From Desulfomonilaceae bacterium (GTDB lineage Bacteria > Desulfobacterota > Desulfomonilia > Desulfomonilales > Desulfomonilaceae): a DNA stretch of 64,000 nucleotides. The translations under genes were made by a program, and so were the position numbers. This document shows positions 17,738 to 25,624 of the stretch, piece by piece (position 1 is the first letter of the stretch; every line of letters begins with the position of its first letter). The stretch lies in NCBI GenBank assembly GCA_041662605.1, contig JBAZSD010000010.1:62001-126000 (forward strand). The letters are read 5' to 3'. The notes beneath the pieces are model-generated. The model was not told the DNA's origin. It saw nothing but the letters and a program-made list of their open reading frames with translations, and did not search any database.

Positions 17738-18142
17738 ATGAGCGTCATCGTAAAGATCCCTGAAATTTCTGATAAGGAACTCACGCCTTCGGTGGCGGCC
17801 CTTTCGGAGATTGTCCAGATCCAGCAGGAGCTTATTCAAGGGCTGAGAGACGAGATAGCCAGACTCAAAGGTAATAATCCCAGACCTCGAATCAAGCCTT
17901 CTACGCTGGGCGAGAGTATAAACAAAGGTACACAACGTAGGGAGAGAAGACGCGCCAAGCGGAACAAGACAGAGAGAGTTGAGATCCATGAGACGCTAGT
18001 TGTCGAAGCCCGGAATGTCCCGATTGGGAGTACGTTCAAGGGGTATGAGGATTTCACGGTTCAGGATCTGTTGTTGCAACCATTCAATACGCTCTACCAG
18101 CGGGAGCGGCGGAGAACCGCCCAATTCCTGAAGTCCGTTTGA
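17738..18142 (+). pseudogene. N-terminal remnant of an IS66-type transposase
   Basis: A 134-residue open frame that looks like the N-terminal part of a larger transposase. It has a coiled-coil helix QQELIQGLRDEIARLKG followed by a basic region (PRPRIKPSTLGES, RRERRRAKRNKTE) and VPIGSTFKGYEDFTVQDLLL, which precedes the catalytic core in IS66-like transposases. Here the frame shifts or stops after about 130 residues (RRRTAQFLKSV) and no catalytic domain follows, so the gene is inactive. It lies 190 bases after the tRNA pair. The family assignment is from pattern memory. Confidence 0.55.
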
Positions 18143-18499
18143 TTGAACCATTTTCAGTCAAGGTATAGGGCTCCGGGCTTCTTTATTGACGCCCCTTTTA
18201 CATTAAATGACATGAACTGGACATTTGTCCTGGCCAGCCTTAATTGCTCGAAAGGTCAGAAAACCGTGCAACTCTTGGCCAATATGCAATTAAGTATATA
18301 TTGCGCTTAATGAATGTTATAGCGATTATGTAAGCGTTCCATCCGGTCTCCATTCACGAAGAAGTCGTTGGAATCATGGCTCTCAATCTCAGCGATGGTA
18401 TCTTGTGTTCTCTATTTGTGTTTAATTTTTGGCGCCATAGTGTAATATAGGTAAAGAGGTCCGTATTGAAATATATACGAAGTCTGAAGGAGATAGCTC
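18143..18499. other. Intergenic region before the VapBC-like pair
   Basis: About 360 AT-rich bases between the transposase remnant and the antitoxin-like gene. GTGTAATATAGG near 18440-18452 may be the -10 region of the pair, but no convincing -35 element is seen. I find no gene or repeat here. Confidence 0.4.
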
Positions 18500-18751
18500 A
18501 TGGAACAGATCGAATATATCGGTAAGATTATGGATGATGGGCATATCTATTTGCCTGAAACCGTGCGGCGACAATTGAAGCTTGAACCGGATTCTTTCGT
18601 TCATGTCATTCTCTCGGTTAAAGAAACAAAGTCATTGTCTATGGACCAGGGATGGTCTGTTTTCAAGGCAATGGGGAAAGAGGGTCAAGCAGGTTGCCTT
18701 CAGGACGCTTCCGAAAACCATGATCTTTACCTATACGAAAAACAGCCATGA
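18500..18751 (+). CDS. AbrB/VapB-like antitoxin
   Basis: An 83-residue protein. Residues 5-45 look like a swapped-hairpin AbrB domain (IEYIGKIMDDGHIYLPETV then RRQLKLEPDSFVHVILSV), the DNA-binding part of VapB/MazE-type antitoxins. The rest is polar and probably disordered, as expected for a toxin-binding tail. A clear AAGGAG lies ahead of the ATG. It overlaps the next gene by 4 bases (ATGA). It is probably an autorepressor of the pair. Confidence 0.7.
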   Translation: MEQIEYIGKIMDDGHIYLPETVRRQLKLEPDSFVHVILSVKETKSLSMDQGWSVFKAMGKEGQAGCLQDASENHDLYLYEKQP

Positions 18752-19089
18752 TTTTTAAAGATGAAATCGCAAATCGATACGAATTGATCACATCTAATTA
18801 TATCCTGGATCAAACTTATACCCTTCTATTGATAAACATAGGATATGAAAGGACTGTAGCCTTTCACAGGCAGTTAGAAATGTTGATAAAAGCCGGCGTG
18901 CTTCAGGTTATTCAACTATCAGAGAATATCGTTGAAAAGGCATGGAATATTTTTGAAAAATACAATCAGGACAAGTGTTGGTCTTTTACAGATTGTACTT
19001 CCTATGCAGCTATGAAAGAGCTTGATATTGATGAGGTTTCTTCATTTGATCGACATTTTGAACAGATGGGACTCATAAGGAAACCTTGA
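18748..19089 (+). CDS. VapC-like PIN-domain toxin, N-terminally deleted
   Basis: A 113-residue protein that fits the middle and end of a PIN-domain VapC ribonuclease: ELITSNYILDQTYTLLLINI, the acidic cluster WSFTDCTSYAAMKELDI, and the C-terminal SSFDRHFEQMGL. Family members are usually ~135 residues and begin MIFVDTSAW plus about 20 more residues. Here MIF is followed directly by KDEIANRYELIT, so roughly 20 residues with the first catalytic Asp region appear to be deleted. D5 might substitute by chance. The toxin is likely inactive. The 4-base overlap with the antitoxin gene is intact. Confidence 0.7.
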   Translation: MIFKDEIANRYELITSNYILDQTYTLLLINIGYERTVAFHRQLEMLIKAGVLQVIQLSENIVEKAWNIFEKYNQDKCWSFTDCTSYAAMKELDIDEVSSFDRHFEQMGLIRKP

Positions 19090-19099
19090 AAGAAAGAAA

Positions 19100-19311
19100 T
19101 TACGCCCTCTTATAAAAACGCAACGCCGCCTCAATCGAAGTGTTTACTAGAGATTTCAACGGTCTTGGGAGTTGTTCTCGAACTTTCTGATAGACAATCG
19201 CTAAACGCTCCTTCTCCGTCAGGTCCTTGTCGGTCACATCTTTGATGGCTAAATCAATTAGTAGACCATTACTTCTTTCCAGGATTCAAATTCTCGTTCA
19301 ATTGGCTGCAT
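19100..19311 (-). pseudogene. Frameshifted small hypothetical gene
   Basis: On the minus strand an ATG at 19311 opens MQPIEREFESWKEVM and then hits a stop. The neighbouring frame continues as LLIDLAIKDVTDKDLTEKE, RLAIVYQKVREQLPRPLKS and ends LRFYKRA at the TAA (19100-19102). The combined length is 212 bases, not a multiple of three, so one frameshift separates the halves. The composition and helical pattern look genuinely coding, so this is probably a small accessory gene with a recent disruption or a sequencing error. Function unknown. Confidence 0.45.
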
Positions 19312-19346
19312 AATCGACTTGACGCAGCAGATTCCCTTTATTCCTC

Positions 19347-19376
19347 TTGACACTCTCGACGGTAGTGCCTTATATA
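19347..19376 (+). promoter_or_regulatory. Sigma-70-type promoter for the HU gene
   Basis: A consensus -35 TTGACA at 19347-19352 and TATATA at 19371-19376 with an 18-base spacer. The start of transcription would fall near 19383, leaving a leader of about 50 bases before the HU ATG at 19432. This is the best match to a housekeeping promoter in the window. Confidence 0.6.
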
Positions 19377-19431
19377 GCCCCAATTCATATTTTTGGCGGA
19401 ACACAACTACAATTTCGAGGGAGGAACGGAC

Positions 19432-19704
19432 ATGACAAAAGCTGAAATGGTGGACAAACTTGCAGAGAAGGGCCAGATGACGAAAAAACTCGCTTCAGAA
19501 TCGATTGATCTGGTCTTTTCGGCTATTTCTGACGTGTTGGTTGCGGGCGATGAGATCTCATTACCGGGATTCGGAAAGTTCTCAGTAATTGTCAGACAAG
19601 CTCGGACAGGTTTGAATCCCCGCACCCAGGAAAAACTCAACATCCCGGAAACCAAAGTTCCAAAGTTTACCGCAGCAAAGGCCCTCAAAGAATCGATAAA
19701 GTAG
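19432..19704 (+). CDS. HU-family DNA-binding protein
   Basis: A 90-residue protein that fits HU/IHF over its full length. It starts MTKAEMVDKLAEK, then has the helix-turn and the GDEISLPGFGKFSVI strand. It then has an arm with RTGLNPRTQEKLNIPETKV (the Pro that intercalates into DNA is in the NIP position) and the closing FTAAKALKESIK helix. ATG 19432 has GGGAGG upstream; a longer frame from 19393 lacks support. It dimerises and bends DNA. It stands alone behind its own promoter. Confidence 0.95.
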   Translation: MTKAEMVDKLAEKGQMTKKLASESIDLVFSAISDVLVAGDEISLPGFGKFSVIVRQARTGLNPRTQEKLNIPETKVPKFTAAKALKESIK

Positions 19705-19753
19705 TTCTGGTTCATAGAAACTTATTTGTAAAGACTGGGGACCAAGACTTAGG

Positions 19754-20701
19754 TTAATCGGGGGGTCGCGGAACTTTCAGGCATAAATCTACCAGATCAT
19801 CTATCACTGCCGTTCCCATGCACATTACGGTATCAGCTCCACCCCAATAGATCTTCACAGTGCCATCTTCTTCGGGGATTGCGCCACAGGTAAAGACAAC
19901 GTTGTGAACATAACCCGACACCTCCCATGGGTCCTCGGGTTGAAGAATCCACTCGTCAGCAACGCCAAGAATCTTTGCTGGATCTTCAAGATCGTGCAGC
20001 GCCACGCCCAGCCGATAAACCGCTCCATCCATGGTCTGGAAGACCCCGTGATATATATGAAGCCAGCCTTTGGATGTCCGAAAAGGCGTTGCTCCCGGGC
20101 CGACTTTCATCTGATCCCAATGGTAAGGGGCAGGCTTCATGATCACTCGAGAATCACCCCAGTGAACAAGATCAGGGGAAAAGGAGATCCAGATAGACCA
20201 CGGAGCTATTTCAGTGTGCGGGCGGTCAAGACGAGCAAATCGCCCTTGAAACTTGCCGGGAAAGATCACGACATTGCGACAATCAGCTTGCGTGATCAGG
20301 GCTACTCGTTCAACGGACCTAAAATCAGAAGTTTTGCCAAGACCTATTCTTACACCATGCCTGGAATAAGCGCTGTAAGTGATGAGAAAATCATCGTCAA
20401 TTTGACATATACGAGGATCTTCAATTCCGAATTCCTCATACTCAGCGAAAACGCCTTCTCTCGCAGGCACCATGAAGGGCGCCGGGTCAACCGTGAAATT
20501 GTAGCCGTCTTTGCTCCTCGCCAATCCCAGTATGGAACGGCCATTCCTGAGATGCGAACGGAAAACCAGTATGTATTCCCCCCGAATTTTGACTGCCGCC
20601 GCATTGTGGACTGTCACAACTGGGTATGGGACATGATCCTTCGTGAGGATCGGGTTACCTTCGAAGCGACGGACTATGGGGTCCTTGTGATAAATGGCCA
20701 T
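19754..20701 (-). CDS. GH130-family beta-mannoside phosphorylase or hydrolase
   Basis: A 315-residue five-bladed beta-propeller enzyme of glycoside hydrolase family 130. Conserved stretches are the N-terminal RFEGNPILT, VHNAAAVKIRGEYILVFRS, the catalytic-Asp motif EEFGIEDPRI near residue 95, KVGPGATPFRTSKGWLHIYHG and a final IYWGGADTVMCMGTA. GH130 enzymes act on beta-1,2- or beta-1,4-linked mannose, mostly by phosphorolysis to mannose-1-phosphate. The neighbouring glycosyltransferase with a sugar-phosphate cupin (gap 11 bases) suggests a joint role in making or recycling a mannose-containing glycan. Whether phosphorylase or hydrolase cannot be decided here. Confidence 0.9.
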   Translation of the reverse strand: MAIYHKDPIVRRFEGNPILTKDHVPYPVVTVHNAAAVKIRGEYILVFRSHLRNGRSILGLARSKDGYNFTVDPAPFMVPAREGVFAEYEEFGIEDPRICQIDDDFLITYSAYSRHGVRIGLGKTSDFRSVERVALITQADCRNVVIFPGKFQGRFARLDRPHTEIAPWSIWISFSPDLVHWGDSRVIMKPAPYHWDQMKVGPGATPFRTSKGWLHIYHGVFQTMDGAVYRLGVALHDLEDPAKILGVADEWILQPEDPWEVSGYVHNVVFTCGAIPEEDGTVKIYWGGADTVMCMGTAVIDDLVDLCLKVPRPPD

Positions 20702-20712
20702 TGACTACACAC

Positions 20713-22071
20713 CTACACCCGACCGAAATCGTCTTCAAAACGTTCAATGTCGTCTTCACCAAAGTAATCACCCGTTTGCACTTCCACGAAAACCACGTCA
20801 TCAGGACCAGGGTTGGAGATGCGGTGTTTCGCTTGCTTGGGAATCTGTATAGAATCAACTGGACCTAATGGGATCTGTTCACTGTCCAGTGTAACGACAG
20901 GGTGGCCGCTTACAATTGTCCAATTCTCGCTGCGGCGCTGATGGCGCTGCAAGCTCAGCCTCTTTCCCGGGTAGACCACAATACGTTTCACCTTGTGATC
21001 TGGAAGGTCGGAGAGAACTTCATAGTATCCCCATGGGCGGCGATCAACTGTTTTAGTTTCTTCCACGATCCGATTGTACACTTTCAAATAATCGTCAACC
21101 ATGCGATCTCTCGAGAATCGTTTTTCCACGACTTCTCGGCAGGCGGGACGGGATATGGTATGGATCCTTTCCACGGCATCGACCGCCTCGGACACGGTCG
21201 ATACAAGGAAACCATTAACACCCTCTGTTATGATTTCCGGCATGGAGCCCCGTGAGAACGCTATTACTGGTGTACCACACGCATTGGCCTCAACAACGGA
21301 CAAACCGAAAGGCTCATTAAAGTTTATTGGATGTAAAAGACACGCCGCCTCGCCAAGAAGGCTGTCCCGACGGTCTGGGCCGACGCTTCCCAAATACTTT
21401 ATCTGGCTGTCATTCAGGTGCGGCTTAACCTCAGTTTCAAAATATTGCTCGTCCTGAATTATTCCCGCGATCAACAAATCCCTGTTCGTCAGTCGAGCTA
21501 TCTGAATCGCTTCTCGGACACCTTTGTCATGATGAATTCTGCCAAAGAATAGAAGGTATTCTCCACCGAACGGGTTAAAAGTGAAAGCTTCCAAGTCTAT
21601 TCCATGGTGAATCGTTGCGCAATAGGTAAGTTCGGGGGAGCGATCGGAGTCGCTGATTGATACATAATAACTTTTTTCGTCGTATTTTTTGTAAACGGGT
21701 AGAATCTTATCAGAGGAGAAGCCATGGATCGTGGTAAGAACTGGCCTTGTCACAAGGCCGGAGTATGTGAGAGGCAGGAAATCAAAATGATTGTGGATCA
21801 GGTCAAAATCTTCAGCTCTCTCGAAGACCTCACTAATATGAAGAGATTTCCAGACTTTGGGAATCAGACTCTTGTCTTCCTCATAAGGTCTTGGAACAAT
21901 TGCGTGGATTTTCCCACTTGTTTCCGAATCCGCCGTGGCGAAAAGTGTGACGTCAATGCCTCTTGCGACAAGACCTTCTGTGAGGAGGGAGACAACCCGT
22001 TCCCATGGTCCGTAGTGTCGAGGGGGAGTTCGCCACGCTATCGGGGCCAACATAGCAATACGCATACCCAA
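20713..22071 (-). CDS. GT4 glycosyltransferase fused to a ManC/type II PMI-like cupin
   Basis: A 452-residue fusion. Residues 1-340 are a GT-B glycosyltransferase of family 4: N-terminal GPWERVVSLLTEGLVARG, middle LIHNHFDFLPL, and the nucleotide-sugar binding region EPFGLSVVEANACGTPVIAF followed by GFLVSTVSEAVDAVE. After a short linker, residues ~350-452 form a cupin like the C-terminal domain of type II phosphomannose isomerase/ManC: RPWGYYEVLSD, KRIVVYPGKRLSLQRHQRR, SENWTIVSGHPVVTL, PKQAKHRISNPG. This domain may bind or isomerise mannose-6-phosphate. It lies directly upstream of the GH130 gene in the same direction. The fusion is uncommon. Confidence 0.85.
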   Translation of the reverse strand: MGMRIAMLAPIAWRTPPRHYGPWERVVSLLTEGLVARGIDVTLFATADSETSGKIHAIVPRPYEEDKSLIPKVWKSLHISEVFERAEDFDLIHNHFDFLPLTYSGLVTRPVLTTIHGFSSDKILPVYKKYDEKSYYVSISDSDRSPELTYCATIHHGIDLEAFTFNPFGGEYLLFFGRIHHDKGVREAIQIARLTNRDLLIAGIIQDEQYFETEVKPHLNDSQIKYLGSVGPDRRDSLLGEAACLLHPINFNEPFGLSVVEANACGTPVIAFSRGSMPEIITEGVNGFLVSTVSEAVDAVERIHTISRPACREVVEKRFSRDRMVDDYLKVYNRIVEETKTVDRRPWGYYEVLSDLPDHKVKRIVVYPGKRLSLQRHQRRSENWTIVSGHPVVTLDSEQIPLGPVDSIQIPKQAKHRISNPGPDDVVFVEVQTGDYFGEDDIERFEDDFGRV

Positions 22072-22316
22072 TACCTCAGTCCGTAAGGCGTTTCGTCATT
22101 ATGTCGCCGATTGCTGTATCACAAACAAAAAACAAACATTTTTCATAAACATTAACTTACTCATTCTCAAGCAAATCAGTATTGGTCTCGAAGTCACGGA
22201 ATGTCAACACCCTGCAGCAGAGGGCAAAGGCCTTTCCGGCGAATAAAGGGGGCGAGCCGCCCCGCTAGAGTTGGGTTCTGCCCGAACACAACATCAGAGA
22301 AAACTGGATCGATTAG

Positions 22317-22766
22317 AGCCGTATCTATTGTAAATATCGCGAACTTGCATTTGACAATATTATTAATAAGACAATCCGTTACTCCTACAGACTGCTCCGA
22401 AAACATGGAAACTCAAGTTTCCTACAGGATGTGTCTGTATATGACACCAAGCTTGCTTCCCTGGGAGTGTCGGATGGGATTGTAGATTCGGAGCAAATCC
22501 GAAATATCACTTATACTCACATGAATTCCAGCTATCGACTATTGATGGAAGCAAGTCAAAAGGTGATAGCGAATTTTAGAGCCACCGCTGTGGGAGACCG
22601 ACCTAGGTTTAAGGGGATGTCTTTTTTCGTGGATGTGGCGGAATTATGGGAAAATTACATATACCGGCTATTGAAAAGGCATTTTATAGCTGGTCTGGAA
22701 AAATTGGACAATGACATAAGTGGTAAAGCTGCTCTAAACAGAAGGAAGAGAAAGAAGCGGCGATGA
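22317..22766 (+). pseudogene. McrC-like restriction protein remnant
   Basis: An open frame of 149 codons after a stop at 22314, without a start codon before an internal GTG at 22431. Its parts resemble the middle of McrC, the nuclease subunit of McrBC-type modification-dependent restriction: CKYRELAFDNIINKTIRYSY (known pattern D-N-xx-N in McrC), then FKGMSFFVDVAELWENYIYR (the F-D-M-x-x-L-F-E-x-x-V pattern). The C-terminal PD-(D/E)XK nuclease domain is missing; the frame ends in a basic run RRKRKKRR just where the first ~180-bp repeat begins. No McrB is nearby. It is a dead fragment. Confidence 0.5.
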
Positions 22767-22935
22767 CGACAAAGAGACTTTGTATTCATCTCTTATTACC
22801 GTCACATCAAATCCTTCGTCCCTGGTCAAAACCACGCGTCTTTGATTTTGCTTCTAATATTCCCCTACATGAACCACATCTGCGACCAGGTCGCGTTACA
22901 GACTCGGAATACGCGATGTTAGGTTTAAAACTTGA
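22757..22935 (+). repeat. Imperfect ~180-bp direct repeat, copy 1
   Basis: This block matches 24948-25125 in the same orientation. Shared pieces include GACGACAAA, TTCATCTCTTAT, GGTCAAAACCACGCGTC, TGATTTTGC, TGCGACCAGGTCGCGTT and CGGAATACGCGATGTT. It contains the palindrome GCGACC-A-GGTCGC. The inner hairpin that is perfect in copy 2 (CCACGC...GCGTGG) is degraded here. It begins inside the end of the McrC remnant. No open frame is convincing, so the element is probably a non-coding mobile or structural repeat. Confidence 0.65.
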
Positions 22936-23070
22936 CGATACAATTAATTGGTCGATTTGCCATAGTCTAAATGCCGATGCTCATACTCTTCAGTCACGAT
23001 GCAGACATCTCCACCGAGTCGTCTATCTGCATCAAAAGGACCCTGTCAAAGTGGCCATTCCTTCAGACTG

Positions 23071-24168
23071 TCATGCCCAAAACTTTCTGATCTCCTCCGC
23101 TTCTTTTCTGGCACGCTCATATCCCGTCCTCATTGCGGGTTCTATTTGTGTTGGATCCATAAGATTTACGCCCGAGGGAGTGCCTGCTACGATCCACAAT
23201 GCCTTAGTCCCGGTAGCCTCTAGAGCCTTAACTTCCTCATGAACGTTGTGAGGTATTCCGGTTAACTTTACACCGGTTACGCCATCCGTCAGAGTAATGA
23301 TTATAGAGCGTTTAGACCCAGCCACGACATCGCAGTGCGAAGTAGTAGCGGCAATGCCTCCATCCATACAGTAGCGCTGCCCCAACAGAGTCGGACCGAT
23401 AACTCCGGGAAGCGAAGAACTTGCAGCCGCCCCATGTGCCAAAGGAATATTATTTTTGCGTGCAACGGTCTGCCCCACAATAAGACGTTCACCGGTATAA
23501 CAGTCGTTTGCAGTTGTGTACATTTTTGCCACCGGCCAGTCGGTCTTGCTATCTCCCGTCAAAAAAGCGGCTAAACGCTCAACTTTGACGCCGCTGACCC
23601 TGTTGTCCGCAGCAAGGGCAGCGTGTCCGATGGCCCGGATGGATGAGGCGCTACCATCTTTGACTCCCATGTTCACTTCCTGCGCACGTTGTTGGCTGAT
23701 ATTGGGGCTTACGACTGGGGCTATATCGGCAAGTATTTTGGGGAAATGTCCGAAGAACTCAAACTCGGCGCGAAGGCGTTGAAAGTGCCCTGAAGTCAAA
23801 CTGCTCCCCATGTAGGAGCCGGCCGATGTGCCAACCACCATCTCAGATAGCCCATTCATGTCAAGGCCTACCTCTAGGAGACCGTGGAAAAATCCGCAAT
23901 ACCAAGCGACGTAATACTCTCCCCCACCACCTAACACCATCGTGCGGTCTAGCCCCATTGCGAGGTCCGAAACGGTGGGTTTTGTCGGGATTGGTCTGGC
24001 GAGGCCATCGTGAGCGAAAAGCTTTTCGGAGATGCCGAGTGCCATTGTGACAGGGTTGTAGTCAGAATTGGTGTCAACAGGCCGTGCCCAGGCAATCCCT
24101 CCGGTTGAACCGCCTGCGACGGCCAAGGACGAAGCTTTAAGAAAATTGCGTCGTGTCCATTTGCTCAT
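23071..24168 (-). CDS. Tat-exported patatin-like phospholipase
   Basis: A 365-residue protein. The N-terminus is a twin-arginine signal (WTRRNFLKASSLAVAGGS, cleavage near AWA). The patatin core follows: oxyanion loop MVLGGGGEYYVAWYCGFFHG, nucleophile elbow VVGTSAGSYMGSS (GxSxG, Ser in GTSAGS), and the dyad Asp in YCMDGGIAATT. This indicates a Ser-Asp acyl hydrolase acting on lipids outside the cytoplasm after folded export, unlike most bacterial patatins, which are cytoplasmic or use Sec/type V routes. Several Cys and metal-free loops are present. The gene lies between the two copies of the ~180-bp repeat. Confidence 0.85.
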   Translation of the reverse strand: MSKWTRRNFLKASSLAVAGGSTGGIAWARPVDTNSDYNPVTMALGISEKLFAHDGLARPIPTKPTVSDLAMGLDRTMVLGGGGEYYVAWYCGFFHGLLEVGLDMNGLSEMVVGTSAGSYMGSSLTSGHFQRLRAEFEFFGHFPKILADIAPVVSPNISQQRAQEVNMGVKDGSASSIRAIGHAALAADNRVSGVKVERLAAFLTGDSKTDWPVAKMYTTANDCYTGERLIVGQTVARKNNIPLAHGAAASSSLPGVIGPTLLGQRYCMDGGIAATTSHCDVVAGSKRSIIITLTDGVTGVKLTGIPHNVHEEVKALEATGTKALWIVAGTPSGVNLMDPTQIEPAMRTGYERARKEAEEIRKFWA

Positions 24169-24387
24169 GAGCTATTCTCCCGATTAGAAAAATTCTCAAA
24201 CCTTGCACTGATTGTGAAACATCTATAACCGTCACATCATGCAGCGCAGTGAGATGTCAGTGCAAGAAAGATTTTTCGTGCTTTGCCCGTGAGAGCAATT
24301 TATACTGTATCATCCCGATGAAGCGCCATGATTATACAGTTCCAAATTTTCTTTCGATTCAAAACCCTTTTGGAGCGAGAACCAAAA

Positions 24388-24756
24388 TTAGGCCGGTTCC
24401 ACTGTAACTTGTGACTCGCCCATGACCATCTTAAAATCTCGCGGATCACCAAGAAATTTTCCGATGACATTGACGGCAGACGCTGGCACGATTTTACCCG
24501 GACTGCTCATCGGGGTCATCCCGAAAAAGATGCAAAAGGCTGATCCCGGCGGCCAGTATCCCAAGTCTCCGATCTCTACAACCTCTTTTGATGTTTCTTC
24601 CAATGGAGAATTGACAGGAATTGAGAAATAAAATTCATCGCCCCAGGTATTAAAAGACGTTGTCAACGGCAATACCTCGAATATCTTACGGGCCGTAGGG
24701 CTATCATTCAGATCAGCCATCATAGACATCTTTCCAATGTTAATCTTAATTTTCAT
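24388..24756 (-). CDS. Cyclophilin-like fold protein (TM1367/DUF369 type)
   Basis: A 122-residue protein with the order of motifs of the TM1367-like cyclophilin-fold family. It begins MKIKINIG, then has LNDSPTARKIFEVLPLT, WGDEFYFSIPV, VEIGDLGYWPPGSAFCIFFG, TPMS and the final VNVIGKFLGD then FKMVMGESQVTVE. The family is small and single-domain, and known structures resemble cyclophilin without proven isomerase activity. I chose the ATG at 24756 because it fits the family N-terminus; ATGs at 24762 and 24777 are also in frame. It is transcribed towards the patatin gene, 220 bases away. Confidence 0.8.
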   Translation of the reverse strand: MKIKINIGKMSMMADLNDSPTARKIFEVLPLTTSFNTWGDEFYFSIPVNSPLEETSKEVVEIGDLGYWPPGSAFCIFFGMTPMSSPGKIVPASAVNVIGKFLGDPRDFKMVMGESQVTVEPA

Positions 24757-24947
24757 GATCATAACTTTCTTTGTCACAACCTATCTCAGAATATTTTATC
24801 ATATAGGGATTGGCTGGTCTGTTTAGAATTTGAATTGTCTTACGTTGTATCGTCAGTCACTAATCAAAAAGGAAGATTAAAGGTCTGAGAAAAAATGGAC
24901 GGTGGCATGTCTACAAATGTTTCTCTAAACAAATCAGAATAAAATTG

Positions 24948-25125
24948 GCGGCGGCGACGACAAACATTATGTTCATCTCTTATCACGGTCACGTCAAATC
25001 CCCCGTCCCAGGTCAAAACCACGCGTCCGTGATTTTGCGTGGAACATTCTCCCCCTAATTAACTCAGTTCCGCGACCAGGTCGCGTTTTAGACGCGGAAT
25101 ACGCGATGTTTGGCTTAAACGTGAC
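24948..25125 (+). repeat. Imperfect ~180-bp direct repeat, copy 2
   Basis: The second copy of the element at 22757-22935, about 2.2 kb away in the same orientation. Here an internal hairpin is perfect: CCACGC at 25019-25024 pairs with GCGTGG at 25037-25042. The palindrome GCGACC-A-GGTCGC is at 25072-25084. The two copies bracket the patatin and cyclophilin-like genes. Better preserved hairpins suggest this copy is closer to the original. Confidence 0.65.
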
Positions 25126-25463
25126 TAAACATTTAACTCCTTGAATTTTTTAAAAGGACATGCGGTAAAGTAAGGGCAATGGAACCTATGAAATGGCCGG
25201 GTCAGATGTTTTGCTATCTTTTGTAGACCGCCTCTCGACAAAGAAAAAATATCTCTTAATCTACCTAAGCAAAAATGGGATTGGGTTGATATTATCGGGG
25301 TCACAGGTTGGCTTAGGTAATTTAGGGAGCCTGGGCGTCATTGCTGCCTGTGTCCATTTTGTGTCCATCGGTCCTGTAACGTGCTGATTTGTTGTGATAG
25401 GTCGGAACGGTCAAGACAAGTCAACTTACCGATATTAGGTCATTTTATGTTTTAGTTCTGTGT

Positions 25464-25508
25464 CTGAAAATCCTTGTGTCGATGGTTCGATTCCGTCCCT
25501 CGGCACCA
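25464..25508 (+). other. Duplicated 3' half of tRNA-Phe (attachment site)
   Basis: Forty-five bases equal the 3' part of a bacterial tRNA-Phe, from the anticodon loop CTGAAAA (anticodon GAA) through TCCTT, the T arm GATGG-TTCGATT-CCGTC, acceptor CCTCGGC, A73 and CCA. The T arm pairs perfectly apart from one T-G. The sequence upstream does not continue as the 5' half, so this is not a functional tRNA. Such a 3' tRNA copy beside a tyrosine recombinase (25625-25867) is the normal footprint of an element integrated at tRNA-Phe. The intact tRNA-Phe is not in this window. Confidence 0.75.
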
Positions 25509-25624
25509 CGTAATGACCAAGGATTCCAACAACTTCCAATTTTCAGATCTCCCAAAACTGACTCATCAATCACCTTAATCTCAAAAATGCTAACATTTTG
25601 CTAACATCGCTGCTATCAAGCATT

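Noticed and set aside
19904..20704. A 266-codon plus-strand frame inside the GH130 gene
   Set aside because: It is the antisense shadow of a well supported GH130 gene and has no family-like motifs of its own.
22763..23242. A 159-codon plus-strand frame over the first ~180-bp repeat and the end of the patatin gene
   Set aside because: Most of it is antisense to the patatin gene and the rest is repeat sequence with no start signal.
25193..25387. A 64-codon frame before the tRNA-Phe copy
   Set aside because: No family-like pattern and a weak start; probably non-coding.
25464..25508. A complete tRNA-Phe gene
   Set aside because: Only the 3' half is present; the sequence before the anticodon loop does not form the D arm or the acceptor stem, so it is a copied attachment site.
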